DNA of 64,000 bases from CAVXDY01 sp963760715 (lineage in GTDB: Bacteria; Actinomycetota; Thermoleophilia; Miltoncostaeales; Miltoncostaeaceae), in the NCBI GenBank assembly GCA_963760715.1, contig CAVXDY010000003.1, forward strand, positions 434,001-498,000, read 5' to 3'. Positions 24,175 to 33,134 of this stretch are shown piece after piece. The position numbers and the translations under genes are program-made. Within the stretch, counting starts at the first letter, position 1, and each line of letters opens with the position of its first letter. The notes under the pieces are model-generated. The model saw only the letters and a list, made by a program, of their open reading frames with translations. It made no database searches and had not been told where the DNA came from.

Positions 24175-25053
24175 TCAGGCGAGGGCCAGCTGGATGCGCC
24201 CCGTCGACAGCCGCCGAAGGGCGCCGGCGCGGACGCCCAGGGCGACGGTCAGGGGCGTGCCCACCGGGATACCCCTCGCCTTCGGTGAGAGGGGCAGGCA
24301 CAGCCTCCGCTCGAGCCCCGCGCGGACGCCGAGCCGGCTCCGCGTGATCAGGCTCCCCCGAGTCGCGGTCCCCGCGAGCAGCGTCACCAGGACCTGCGCC
24401 GACCCGGTGCTCCGCAGCCCCACGGCAAGGCAGCGGGCATCCGAGAGCGAGCGGGAGGAGATCCGGCGGGGGACCACGAGCTGCACGGGACCCGCCGCGA
24501 GCACGCGGGGCGCGGGGACGACCCGGCTCAGGTCGGGCGCGGGCGGCAGACGGCGGACCTTCGTGGAGGTCGCGAGGGCCTCCGCTCCCGCCGGGAGGGC
24601 CAGCGTGGCCGAGCCCGCCTGAACCACCGCCTTTCCCGCGAGGCTCCGGACCGTGAGGGCCCGGCCGGACGGGTCGAGCGCCAGCGCGACCCTGCCCTTC
24701 GTCACCGTGGTCCTCACCACCCCGGAGGGCGCCGCGGCCATGGCGTTCGGCCCGGAATCGAAGACCGACGAGTCGGCGGTGAAGCCGGCCAGCGACCCCG
24801 CGATGACCCGCCCGCCCCGGTGGCGGATGACCATCGGATCCGGGCCCGAGCCGATCGAGCCGCCGGGCTCGATCGACAGCGACACGACCGTCCCGTCCGC
24901 CCGCGTGAGGTCGACGTCGGCGTACGTCCCATGGGACGTGACGACGTCGCCGTCCTGGAGGTCGATCGACTCGCCGAGCCTCACCGGGCGGGCGCTCCCG
25001 TCGGAACGGGTCAGCTCCAGGCGCGTCCCCCGGACTCCCCGCAGGAACCCCAC
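24175..25053 (-). CDS. FecR-like domain protein, 5' end apparently missing
   Basis: About 292 residues from GTG 25053; the open frame continues upstream only as shadow sequence. Residues 1-80 look like a FecR domain (GFLRGVRGTRLELTRSDGSA, LGESIDLQDGDVVTS), normally extracytoplasmic, yet there is no signal peptide or membrane anchor. The last 100 residues resemble the C-terminal module of the NHL protein (ISSRSLSDARC...RRLCLPLSP...LTVALGV). The gene meets the plus-strand M23 gene head to head, with eight bases between the first usable GTG codons and no room for promoters. I infer that both lost their 5' ends at one junction. Confidence 0.65.
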   Translation of the reverse strand: MGFLRGVRGTRLELTRSDGSARPVRLGESIDLQDGDVVTSHGTYADVDLTRADGTVVSLSIEPGGSIGSGPDPMVIRHRGGRVIAGSLAGFTADSSVFDSGPNAMAAAPSGVVRTTVTKGRVALALDPSGRALTVRSLAGKAVVQAGSATLALPAGAEALATSTKVRRLPPAPDLSRVVPAPRVLAAGPVQLVVPRRISSRSLSDARCLAVGLRSTGSAQVLVTLLAGTATRGSLITRSRLGVRAGLERRLCLPLSPKARGIPVGTPLTVALGVRAGALRRLSTGRIQLALA

Positions 25054-25060
25054 GACCGTC

Positions 25061-25771
25061 GTGACGCGGGTGCGGCGACGCCCGGCCCTGCAGGTCGCCC
25101 CTCCGCTCCACGGCGGGAACCTCGGGGTCCTCGGCTGCTGCGGCCGGCCGTTCGCCCATCGCCTCGCCGTCACCACGCGAGGCCCGCGCGCGGATCGGCC
25201 CGTCTTCGCCCAGCGGTACGCCATCGACTTCGTGCGGCTCGGTGACGGGCTCGCCACGTTCAGCGGCGACCCGAAGCGCAACGAGAGCTACCTCCTGTTC
25301 GGCGCCGAGGTGATCGCCGCCGCGCCCGGGCGGATCGTGGCCACCCGGGACGATGTGCCCGAGAACACCCCGCCCAACCCCCGGCCGGGGATCGGGCCGA
25401 ACGACCTGGCGGGGAACTTCGTCAACCAGGATCTCGGCGGCGGCCGCTTCGCCCTCTATGGGCACATGCAGCCGGGCAGCCTGCGGGTGAAGCCGGGCGA
25501 TCAGGTCGTGGCGGGCCAGGTGCTCGGGCTGGTCGGCAACACGGGCAACTCGTCCGAGCCGCACCTGCACTTCCAGGTGATGGACTCCCGCGGCGGCGCG
25601 TCGAACCTGGGCGCCGAGGGGCTCCCCTACGTCTTCGACGCCTTCCGCCTCGAGGGCCGCGTGACCGGGATCGCGGCGGATCCCCCGGCGCCGCGCAGGG
25701 TGCCCGCCCGGCCGCCGGCGGATCGGACCGCCCAGTACCCGTTCACCGGCGACGTGGTCGCGTTCCCCTGA
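25061..25771 (+). CDS. M23 family peptidase domain protein, 5' end apparently missing
   Basis: About 236 residues from GTG 25061. The domain shows LGVLGCCGRPFAHRLAV, AQRYAIDFVRL, YGHMQPGSLRVKPGDQVVAG and the C-terminal EPHLHFQVMD, all typical of an M23 subfamily. The usual first metal ligand (His of HxxxD) is Arg in QRYAID. His in YGHM and HLHF is kept, so activity is uncertain. Members are exported cell-wall or glycan hydrolases, but no signal peptide is present. The frame stays open to 24653, yet that part is Ser/Arg/Pro-rich shadow of the FecR-like gene. Confidence 0.68.
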   Translation: MTRVRRRPALQVAPPLHGGNLGVLGCCGRPFAHRLAVTTRGPRADRPVFAQRYAIDFVRLGDGLATFSGDPKRNESYLLFGAEVIAAAPGRIVATRDDVPENTPPNPRPGIGPNDLAGNFVNQDLGGGRFALYGHMQPGSLRVKPGDQVVAGQVLGLVGNTGNSSEPHLHFQVMDSRGGASNLGAEGLPYVFDAFRLEGRVTGIAADPPAPRRVPARPPADRTAQYPFTGDVVAFP

Positions 25772-25897
25772 GCCCATCGACCCGCCGACGCCCTTCGTCC
25801 AGGCGGCGCGCCCCGGGCCGCAGCCTGCGGGAAAACCCGGGATACGATCGGGGTCGGCGCAGATGGCCGCGCGACCTCGCCCGAGCAGTGTCGATAC

Positions 25898-27229
25898 ATG
25901 GTTTTCGAGAACCGCCGCGATGCGGGGCGCTGGCTCTCCGACCTGTTGAGGCCGATCGCCACGGAGCGTCCGATCGTGATCGCGCTGCCGCGCGGGGGCG
26001 TGCCGGTGGCGGTCGAGGTCGCCCGCGCGCTCGACGCCCCGCTGGACCTCCTGACGGTCCGCAAGCTCGGAGCGCCCCACGACCCGGAGCTCGGCATCGG
26101 AGCGGTCGCCGAGGACGGGACCGTCGTCGTCGACACCGCGCTCGCGCGGAGGGTCGGCATCACGCAGGAGGACTTCGACCGGATCCTCGCGGTCGAGCTC
26201 CGCGAGCTGCGCCGCCGCGTGGAGCGGTTCCGCGACGGACGGCCGCCGCTCGACGTGCGGGGCCGCACGGTCATCCTCGTCGACGACGGGCTCGCCACCG
26301 GCCTGAGCGACCTCGCGGCGGTGCGCGCGCTCCGGGAGCGGGGGGCGGGGCGGATCGTCGTGGCGGTCCCGGTCGGCTCGCGCGACGCGGTCGCCATGCT
26401 GCGCAAAGCCGCCGATGAGGTCGTCTGCCACACGATCCCGGCCGATCTGATCGGCGTCGGCCGGTGGTACCGGGACTTCGCGCAGGTCACGGACGACGAG
26501 GTGCTCGCGTTGCTCGCCCAGGCGGGGGTCCCGACGCCGCCACCGGGCGCCGACCCACCGGATGAGCCCGCGGGGCAGATGATGATCGACCTGGGCGGTG
26601 TCCACCTGTACGGCGACCTCGCGCTCCCCCCAGGCGCCCAGGGCCTCGTGATCTTCGCCCACGGCAGCGGCAGCAGCCGCCTCAGCCCGCGCAATCGGAT
26701 GGTGGCGCGCCGGCTCGAGGATGCCGGTCTCGCGACGCTGCTCTTCGACCTCCTCGCCGAGCAGGAGGAGGGCCGCCGCGACCTGGTCTTCGACATCCCG
26801 CTGCTCGCGGGCCGGCTGGAGGCCGTGACGCGGTGGGCCCAGCGGAGTCCTTCCACCAGCGGGCTGCCGATCGGCTACTTCGGGGCCTCGACCGGCGCGG
26901 CGGCGGCCCTGAGGGCGGCCGCCGCCCTGGGCGACGACGTCCGCGCGGTCGTATCGCGTGGGGGACGGCCCGACCTGGCCGCCGACGCGCTCCCGGAGGT
27001 CCGCGCGGCGACCCTCCTCCTCGTCGGCTCGCTCGACCGCGAGGTCCTCGAGCTCAACCGTGGAGCGGCCCGGTTGCTCCGCTGCCCGCATCGCCTCCAC
27101 GTGGTCCCGGGCGCGGGACACCTGTTCGAGGAGCCCGGGACCCTCGAGGCCGTCGCGGGACTCGCGGTCAACTGGTTCGTGGCCCATCTGCCCGCGGCCG
27201 TCCCCCTGACGAGCGCGACGGGGGCCTGA
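25898..27229 (+). CDS. Phosphoribosyltransferase - alpha/beta hydrolase fusion
   Basis: A 443-residue two-domain cytosolic protein. Residues about 1-215 are a type I phosphoribosyltransferase-like domain with the PRPP loop VILVDDGLATGLS (about 125). Residues about 230-435 are a dienelactone-hydrolase-like alpha/beta hydrolase (FAHGSGSSRLSPRN, nucleophile elbow GYFGASTGAAA, late GAGHLFEEPG). Such fusions are common in Actinobacteria and are often next to erythromycin-esterase family genes, as here (stop 27229, next GTG 27232). The substrates are unknown. Confidence 0.87.
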   Translation: MVFENRRDAGRWLSDLLRPIATERPIVIALPRGGVPVAVEVARALDAPLDLLTVRKLGAPHDPELGIGAVAEDGTVVVDTALARRVGITQEDFDRILAVELRELRRRVERFRDGRPPLDVRGRTVILVDDGLATGLSDLAAVRALRERGAGRIVVAVPVGSRDAVAMLRKAADEVVCHTIPADLIGVGRWYRDFAQVTDDEVLALLAQAGVPTPPPGADPPDEPAGQMMIDLGGVHLYGDLALPPGAQGLVIFAHGSGSSRLSPRNRMVARRLEDAGLATLLFDLLAEQEEGRRDLVFDIPLLAGRLEAVTRWAQRSPSTSGLPIGYFGASTGAAAALRAAAALGDDVRAVVSRGGRPDLAADALPEVRAATLLLVGSLDREVLELNRGAARLLRCPHRLHVVPGAGHLFEEPGTLEAVAGLAVNWFVAHLPAAVPLTSATGA

Positions 27230-27231
27230 GG

Positions 27232-28593
27232 GTGGCGATCCCGCTCGTCGCGTCCCGGCCCGACGCCGACGTGATCGAGGCGGTCCGTCGCGACGCCCGG
27301 CCCCTGACCGGCGACCCGCGCGACTACGACGCCCTGCTGGACCTGGTCGGCGATGCGCGGATCGTGCTCCTGGGCGAGGCCAGCCACGGCACGCACGACT
27401 TCTATCGGGAGCGCGCGCGGATCACGAAGCGCCTGATCCAGGAGCGCGGCTTCACGGCCGTCGCGATCGAGGGCGACTGGCCCGACGCCGACCGGGTCAA
27501 CCGGTTCGTCCGGGGGACAGGGCGGGATGCGGGCGCCGAGGAGGCGCTGCGCGGCTTCCGGCGCTTCCCGACGTGGATGTGGCGCAACGCCGATGTGCTC
27601 GACTTCGTGGGCTGGCTGCGCGCTCACAACGACGGCCTCGCCGGCGACGGCGCCCCGGTCGGCTTCCACGGCCTCGACCTCTACAGCCTGGGCGCCTCGA
27701 TCGAGGCCGTCATCGGCTACCTCGACGCGCACGACCCCGACGCGGCGGAGCGCGCGCGGCGCCGCTACGAGTGCCTGCAGCCCTACTCGGGCGAGAGCTC
27801 GGAGTACGGCCGCGCCGTCCTGCTCGGGGTCGGCGAATCGTGCCGCCGGCATGTACTGAGGGAGCTGGTCGACCTGCGCCGCCGCGCCGGGGACTACCTC
27901 CGCCGGGACGGGGCGGTGGCCGAGGACGAGTACTTCTTCGCCGAGCAGAATGCGGTGGTGGTCGCGGACGCGGAGGAGTACTACCGCACGATGTTCGGCG
28001 ATGCGGCCGCGTCGTGGAACCTGCGCGATCGCCACATGGCGGACACGCTCGACCAGCTGATGGCGCACCTGGACCGTCACGGCGACTGCGCCCGCGTGGT
28101 CGTCTGGGAGCACAACTCGCACATCGGCGACGCGCGCGCCACCCAGATGGCGCAGCGGGGAGAGCTCAACATCGGCCAGCTGATGCGCGAGCGCCACCCG
28201 CGCGACGTCGTCCTCGTGGGCTTCACCACGCACGCCGGCACGGTCACGGCCGCCTCCGCCTGGGGCGAGCCGGCCGAGCGGATGCGCGTGCGGCCCGCCC
28301 CCTCCGGAAGCTACGAGGCCCTCTTCCACGAGGTCGGCATCCGCGCCTTCCTGCTCTGCCCGCTCGCGGCCGGTCGCTGCGGACCCGCGCTGCGCGAGCC
28401 CCGCCTCGAGCGCGCGATCGGCGTGATCTACCGGCCCCGGACCGAGCGCGAGAGCCACTGGTTCGCGGCCGACATCCCGCGCCAGTTCGACGCCCTCGTG
28501 CACATCGACCTGACCCGCGCCGTCGAGCCGCTGGAGCGCGGACAGCGGTGGGCCCTCGGGGAGCCGCCCGAGACCTACCCCAGCGCCCTGTAG
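27232..28593 (+). CDS. Erythromycin esterase family protein
   Basis: A 453-residue protein of the EreA/B-like family. The active-site regions are LLGEASHGTHDFYRERA (about 44-60), AIEGDWPDA (about 80), GFHGLDLYS (about 142) and WEHNSHIGDAR (about 294). In true erythromycin esterases Glu and His of the first and last of these act in lactone hydrolysis, but most family members near phosphoribosyltransferase fusions have no shown antibiotic target. GTG 27232 starts two bases after the preceding stop, so the two are one operon. I would not call it a resistance gene. Confidence 0.85.
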   Translation: MAIPLVASRPDADVIEAVRRDARPLTGDPRDYDALLDLVGDARIVLLGEASHGTHDFYRERARITKRLIQERGFTAVAIEGDWPDADRVNRFVRGTGRDAGAEEALRGFRRFPTWMWRNADVLDFVGWLRAHNDGLAGDGAPVGFHGLDLYSLGASIEAVIGYLDAHDPDAAERARRRYECLQPYSGESSEYGRAVLLGVGESCRRHVLRELVDLRRRAGDYLRRDGAVAEDEYFFAEQNAVVVADAEEYYRTMFGDAAASWNLRDRHMADTLDQLMAHLDRHGDCARVVVWEHNSHIGDARATQMAQRGELNIGQLMRERHPRDVVLVGFTTHAGTVTAASAWGEPAERMRVRPAPSGSYEALFHEVGIRAFLLCPLAAGRCGPALREPRLERAIGVIYRPRTERESHWFAADIPRQFDALVHIDLTRAVEPLERGQRWALGEPPETYPSAL

Positions 28594-28620
28594 GCCGCGG
28601 CCGGGGCCTGGGGCTCGCCC

Positions 28621-29820
28621 CTACCAGCGCAGAGCGCAGGCCACGCCGCCGAACGGCGCGAGCACCTCGGCCGCCGGTCCCTCGACGGCGGTCACCAGGG
28701 CGTCCGTGTCGAGCGCCCGCTCCAGCATGCGCTCGAGCAGATGGGGCTCGGGGCTCATCTGCTCGGCGGCCGCGCCCGGAGGCACCTCGCCCGCGGGCAC
28801 CAGCCGCCCGTCGGGAGCCCGTGATCCGGCGGGCCGCGCCACCGGGTCGAGGAGCAGGTGGTGCACACGCCCCTCGGCCAGCGCCTCGAGAGTGTCCCCC
28901 ACCCCCACCGCGCCGTGGCCGGCCGCGGCGAGCGCCGCGTCCCGGGTGTGCTCGGCCAGCGCGAGTTGGCCGGCGAGCCGCGCGGCGCGGATCTCCGGCG
29001 CGGTCGCGTCCCGCACCGCGACCGGCGACAGGTGGTCGGGCAGCAGGTGCGGGCTCACGAGGATGTGGGGTCCCCCCTCGGGCCGGCTCGCACGCAGCCC
29101 CTCGGTTCGATCGGGATCGCCGGCGACGAGCACGTGGGTCCATCCGCGCGCGCCGGCGCGCTCCCAGAGGGTCTCGCCGAACAGGGTGAGCTGGTGCCGC
29201 CGGTGCTCCTCGACCCGGCGGGCGAACAGGTCGGCCTGCGAGGAGGCCTGGCGCTGGTTGGCGGGAGTGCCCCCCGCCGGGCCCTGGAGCCGCCGCCACT
29301 CCGCGCTCTGGTCGTCGAAGGTGAGCCGCAGCGACTCCTCCGCGCCGGCGCCTCGGACCTCCACGACCCGCGCGCCGTCGCCCGAGACCGCGACGACGCC
29401 GACCGGCGCGGACTCCTGGAGCGCCAGGAGAAGCGGCATGAGATAGGCGGTCGTCTCCAGCACCACATGCTCCTCGACGCGGCCCGCGGTCGCCGCCTCG
29501 TGCGGCGCGGCCCCCGAGAGCGGGACGAAGAGGGCCCGTCCCCGACCCGGGCGGGAGGGGTCGGCGAGCGCGGCGAGGCCGCCCGCATTCTCCTTCAATC
29601 GCCGCTCCAGCAGCGCCAGCCGCGGCCGCTCGCCGCTCGCCTCGAGCCGCTCGCGCAGCGCGGTGAGGCCGGCCCGCAGGGCGATCTCTCCCTGGGGCGG
29701 CTCGTGCCGGGCGCCGGGGGCGACGTTGACGTAGATCGACACGACGCCCTCCTCGTCATGAAGACTCGCCAGTCGCGCGATCTTCGCGCGGGTCGTCGGG
29801 CTCGGTGCGGCGTCGATCAC
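28621..29820 (-). CDS. baeRF/Vms1-like eRF1-fold protein
   Basis: A 399-residue soluble protein. It has VVSIYVNVAP near the start, then RALFVPLSG, LQESAPVGVVAVSGDGARV, HVLVAGDPDRTEGL, and ends EVLAPFGGVACALRW. This is the layout of the bacterial/archaeal eRF1-like (baeRF, Vms1-related) group, which resembles peptide-release or ribosome-rescue nucleases; direct evidence in bacteria is thin. GTG 29820 has AGGAGG four bases upstream. It converges with the erythromycin-esterase gene and is divergent from acoX, with 225 bases between. Confidence 0.72.
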   Translation of the reverse strand: MIDAAPSPTTRAKIARLASLHDEEGVVSIYVNVAPGARHEPPQGEIALRAGLTALRERLEASGERPRLALLERRLKENAGGLAALADPSRPGRGRALFVPLSGAAPHEAATAGRVEEHVVLETTAYLMPLLLALQESAPVGVVAVSGDGARVVEVRGAGAEESLRLTFDDQSAEWRRLQGPAGGTPANQRQASSQADLFARRVEEHRRHQLTLFGETLWERAGARGWTHVLVAGDPDRTEGLRASRPEGGPHILVSPHLLPDHLSPVAVRDATAPEIRAARLAGQLALAEHTRDAALAAAGHGAVGVGDTLEALAEGRVHHLLLDPVARPAGSRAPDGRLVPAGEVPPGAAAEQMSPEPHLLERMLERALDTDALVTAVEGPAAEVLAPFGGVACALRW

Positions 29821-30045
29821 GGTTCCTCCTTCAGGGGGCGCGTCCAGCCTGGATCGGGGGAGCCCCGGCGCCATCCGGTGCCGCGCGCACCGGGCCTTCG
29901 GCGAACTACGGATGACCCCGGCCGGCCGCGGAAAGCCCGCAGGGAGGGCGGCGAAATCACGGATGCGGCCACCCGCCACGGTGACGGACCGTCGTGTGAA
30001 GCGATCCGTGAGGAGGCCGGTGGCCATGCGGCGACCGAGACAGGC

Positions 30046-31083
30046 GTGACCGCGACGGTGGGCCTCATCGTCCACTGCGGCGCGGCCCAGGACGTGCGCC
30101 GCCTGACCTCGCTCGCCCGGACCATCGACCTCCACGAGCGCGTGAACGTCGTGGCCCGCGTCCTCGCCGGCCTCGCGGCGACACCGTCCGTGCGGGTGCG
30201 CTACCTCCACGAGCCGGCGCGCATCGTCGAGCGGGCGCTCGCGGCGCTCGCCGCCTCGGGAGCAAGGGGGCCGGTCGACGCACACCCGGCCGGCCCCCGG
30301 TCCGCGCGGGACGCCGCCGGCACGCGTGCCGCGGCGACCGCGCTGGCCGACGAGGGGGCGGCGTGCGTCGTGACGTACGGCGGGGACGGGACCAACCGCG
30401 CGGTCGCCGCCGGCTGGCCCGGCGCCGTGATCGTCCCCCTGCCCGGTGGGACCAACAACGCGTTCGCGCGCTGGGTCGACCCGACCGCGGCGGGGCTCGC
30501 CGCCGGCCTCTACGCGACCGGGCCCAGGCGGTTCGCCGCCAGCGCTCGCGCGACCCCGCACCTGTCCATCGCCCTCGATGGACGCGGCGCGGAGATCGCG
30601 ATCTGCGATGCCGCCCTCGTCACCGACCGGTGGGTCGGCGCGCACGCGATCTGGGACCCGTCGCGCCTCGTCGAGGCCGTCGTCCTGCACGGCGACCCCG
30701 CGGTCGTCGGACTCTGCGGCGTCGCCGGGATGCTGGCGCCCGCCGATCGCGCGCGGCCGCGGGGAGTCCACCTCCGCTTCGGCGCCCCGGGGCGGACGAT
30801 CCTCGCGCCCATCGGCCCGGGCCGGCTGGTCCCGCTGCGCATACGCGACGTCGCGCAGCTCGAGCGCGGTGAGGCGATCCAGATGCGCGGCCCGGGGACC
30901 CTCGCCCTCGATGGCGAGCGTGAGATCGTCCTCGCCCCCCGGGAGCCCGCGAGCGTCCGCGTCGCGGACGAAGGGCTCCGAGTGATCGATGCGGCGGGGC
31001 TTCTCCGCGCGCACGCGCGTGCCTCACCCCCCGCTGCCGTCGTCACCCACGACACACGTCAAGCGACCCCAGGAGGTTCGTGA
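30046..31083 (+). CDS. acoX: AcoX-like ATP-NAD kinase family protein
   Basis: A 345-residue protein with the NAD/diacylglycerol-kinase signature: VVTYGGDGTNRAVA (GGDGT, about 107) and VPLPGGTNNAFARW. It opens VGLIVHCGAAQDVRRL, as in the AcoX proteins that precede acoABC in acetoin gene clusters. The role of AcoX is not settled. GTG 30046 is the best start in frame, though its Shine-Dalgarno is weak; the frame is open upstream. It is the first gene of the aco-fdh tandem, and its TGA overlaps the acoA ATG. Confidence 0.82.
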   Translation: MTATVGLIVHCGAAQDVRRLTSLARTIDLHERVNVVARVLAGLAATPSVRVRYLHEPARIVERALAALAASGARGPVDAHPAGPRSARDAAGTRAAATALADEGAACVVTYGGDGTNRAVAAGWPGAVIVPLPGGTNNAFARWVDPTAAGLAAGLYATGPRRFAASARATPHLSIALDGRGAEIAICDAALVTDRWVGAHAIWDPSRLVEAVVLHGDPAVVGLCGVAGMLAPADRARPRGVHLRFGAPGRTILAPIGPGRLVPLRIRDVAQLERGEAIQMRGPGTLALDGEREIVLAPREPASVRVADEGLRVIDAAGLLRAHARASPPAAVVTHDTRQATPGGS

Positions 31084-32066
31084 TGCCCGACAACTCGACC
31101 CTGCGCGAGATGCACCGGCAGATGGTTCGCATCCGCATTTTCGAGGAGACCCTCGTCGAGGTCTACATGGAGGGCAAGACGCCCGCCTTCGACATCGCCG
31201 CGGGACCGGTCCCCGGCGAGATGCACCTCGCGGCCGGCCAGGAGCCGGTCGCAGCCGGCGTCTGCGCCCACCTGCGACCCACCGACGCGATCACCGCGAC
31301 CCACCGTCCCCACCATCAGGCCCTCGCCCACGGTGTGGACATGAAGATGATGGCCGCCGAGATCTTCGGCAAGGACGCCGGCCTCGGGCACGGCAAGGGC
31401 GGCCACATGCACCTGTTCTCCGTCGAGCCCGCCTTCGGCTGCAGCGGCATCGTCGGGGAGGGCATCCCGACCGCCGTGGGCCACGCGCTGGCGTTCAAGA
31501 AGATGGGCCGCGACGACATCGCGGTGTCCTTCTTCGGCGAGGGGGCCGCGAACCAGGGCTCGTTCCACGAGTCGCTGAACCTCGCCGCCCTGTGGGACCT
31601 CGGCGTGGTCTTCGTGTGCGAGGACAACGAATGGGCGATCAGCGTGCCCAAGGAGGCCGCGACCGCCATCGCCAACAACAGCGATCGCGCAGGCGCCTAC
31701 GGGATCCCGGGGGTCCTCATCCCGGACAACGACCCGGTCGCCATCTACGAGGCCGCCGGCGAGGCCGTCGCGCGAGCCCGCCGCGGCGCCGGGCCGTCCC
31801 TGATCGAGATCAAGACGGACCGGCTTCTCGGGCACTTCCAGGGCGACGCGCAGCTCTACCGGACCGCCGAGCAGATCGCGGAGCTGGAGCGGCGCGACGC
31901 GATCCGCCGGTACGAGGAGCGGCTGGTCTCCTCGGGCGAGATCACCGAGCAGGAGGTCGCCGACGTCTGGGCCGCCTGCCGCGCCGAGGTGGAGGAGGCG
32001 ATCCAGTTCGCCCGCGATGCGGCGCCTCCCGCGCCGGAGTTTGCCCTCGACCACGTCTTCGCCTGA
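31083..32066 (+). CDS. acoA: Acetoin-dehydrogenase-type E1 alpha subunit
   Basis: A 327-residue thiamine-diphosphate E1 alpha subunit. The TPP motif is GEGAANQGSFHESLNLAALW (about 153-172), with CEDNEWAISV after it and GHGKGGHMHLF near 100. It works as an alpha2beta2 heterotetramer with AcoB to cleave acetoin (or decarboxylate a 2-oxo acid) and acylate the E2 lipoyl group. ATG 31083 has AGGAGG six bases upstream, which decides it over GTG 31080. The link to acetoin rests on the acoX neighbour; a pyruvate or branched-chain substrate is possible. Confidence 0.88.
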   Translation: MPDNSTLREMHRQMVRIRIFEETLVEVYMEGKTPAFDIAAGPVPGEMHLAAGQEPVAAGVCAHLRPTDAITATHRPHHQALAHGVDMKMMAAEIFGKDAGLGHGKGGHMHLFSVEPAFGCSGIVGEGIPTAVGHALAFKKMGRDDIAVSFFGEGAANQGSFHESLNLAALWDLGVVFVCEDNEWAISVPKEAATAIANNSDRAGAYGIPGVLIPDNDPVAIYEAAGEAVARARRGAGPSLIEIKTDRLLGHFQGDAQLYRTAEQIAELERRDAIRRYEERLVSSGEITEQEVADVWAACRAEVEEAIQFARDAAPPAPEFALDHVFA

Positions 32067-32086
32067 CGCGAAAGGACGGCACTGAG

Positions 32087-33115
32087 ATGACGACAGCACC
32101 AGCTCAGACCGGTCGTCTGCTGACGACCTCCAAGGCGATCTCCGAGGCCATCGGCCAGGAGATCGAGCGCGACGAGCGCGTCTTCGTGATGGGCGAGGAC
32201 ATCGGCACCTACGGCGGCATCTTCGGAGCGACCGAGGGTCTCCTCGCCAAGTACGGCCCCGAGAAGATCATGGACACGCCGATCTCCGAGACGGCGTTCA
32301 TCGGCGCCGCGGTGGGGGCCGCCATCTCGGGCATGCGCCCGATCGCCGAGCTCATGTTCGTGGACTTCTTCGGCGTCTGCATGGACCAGATCTACAACCA
32401 CATGGCCAAGATCCACTACGAGTCCGGCGGCAACGTCTCGGTGCCCATGGTGATCACCACCGCGATTGGGGGCGGGTACTCCGACGGGGCGCAGCACTCC
32501 CAGACCCTCTACGGCGCGTTCGCCCACTTCCCCGGGATGAAGATCGTGGTCCCCTCCACACCGTACGACGCCAAGGGCCTGATGACGGCGGCGATCCGCG
32601 ACGACAACCCCGTCATGTACTTCTTCCACAAGGGCGTGATGGGGCTCGGCTGGATGACGCCGAACCCGCGCGCGACCGGCCCCGTGCCGGAGGAGCCGTA
32701 CGTCGTCCCGATCGGGAAGGCCGACGTGAAACGCGCCGGCACGGACCTCACGATCGTGACCGTGTCGCTGATGGTCCACCGAGCGCTCGACGCGGCCGAC
32801 GCGCTGGCCGCCGAGGGCATCGAGGCCGAGGTCCTCGACCTGCGCAGCCTCGTCCCACTCGACCGTGAGGCGATCGCCGAGTCGGTGCGCAAGACGCGGC
32901 GCCTGCTCGTGGTCGACGAGGACTACCGCAGCTTCGGGATGAGCGGCGAGATCATGGCGACCGTCATCGAGGAGGCCTTCGACTACCTCGACGCCCCGCC
33001 GGTGCGCCTGGCGTACCCGGACGTCCCGATCCCCTACAGCCGGCCGCTCGAGCAGTTCTGCCTGCCCAACGCCGACACCATCGCCGCCGCGGCGCGGCGG
33101 CTGGCCCGGGGCTGA
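32087..33115 (+). CDS. acoB: Acetoin-dehydrogenase-type E1 beta subunit
   Basis: A 342-residue transketolase-like beta subunit. FVMGEDIGTYGGIFGATEGL (about 32) and TPISETAFIGAAVGAA are the conserved TPP-side motifs, and the C-terminal transketolase domain has DLTIVTVSLMVHRAL and EVLDLRSLVPLD. It pairs with AcoA, 20 bases upstream. The full length fits the family. The first 12 residues are a short flexible start; the ATG follows AAAGGA by 11 bases. Confidence 0.9.
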   Translation: MTTAPAQTGRLLTTSKAISEAIGQEIERDERVFVMGEDIGTYGGIFGATEGLLAKYGPEKIMDTPISETAFIGAAVGAAISGMRPIAELMFVDFFGVCMDQIYNHMAKIHYESGGNVSVPMVITTAIGGGYSDGAQHSQTLYGAFAHFPGMKIVVPSTPYDAKGLMTAAIRDDNPVMYFFHKGVMGLGWMTPNPRATGPVPEEPYVVPIGKADVKRAGTDLTIVTVSLMVHRALDAADALAAEGIEAEVLDLRSLVPLDREAIAESVRKTRRLLVVDEDYRSFGMSGEIMATVIEEAFDYLDAPPVRLAYPDVPIPYSRPLEQFCLPNADTIAAAARRLARG

Positions 33116-33134
33116 CCCCGAGGAAGGGGGAGGG

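Noticed and set aside
24653..25060. N-terminal extension of the M23 protein
   Set aside because: The frame is open, but the sequence is Ser/Arg/Pro-rich shadow of the FecR-like gene on the other strand, with no signal peptide.
23729..27187. An open frame of about 1,150 codons on the minus strand
   Set aside because: It is Arg/Gly/Asp-rich, matches no fold, and lies opposite the NHL, M23 and phosphoribosyltransferase genes, which have clear motifs.
27232..28593. Macrolide-resistance gene
   Set aside because: It belongs to the erythromycin-esterase family, but its context (phosphoribosyltransferase-hydrolase fusion) is that of the broad family with no shown antibiotic substrate.
28621..31014. 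A long minus-strand frame joining the baeRF gene to antisense of acoX
   Set aside because: The baeRF protein starts at GTG 29820 with AGGAGG upstream; everything beyond it is shadow of acoX and the intergenic region.
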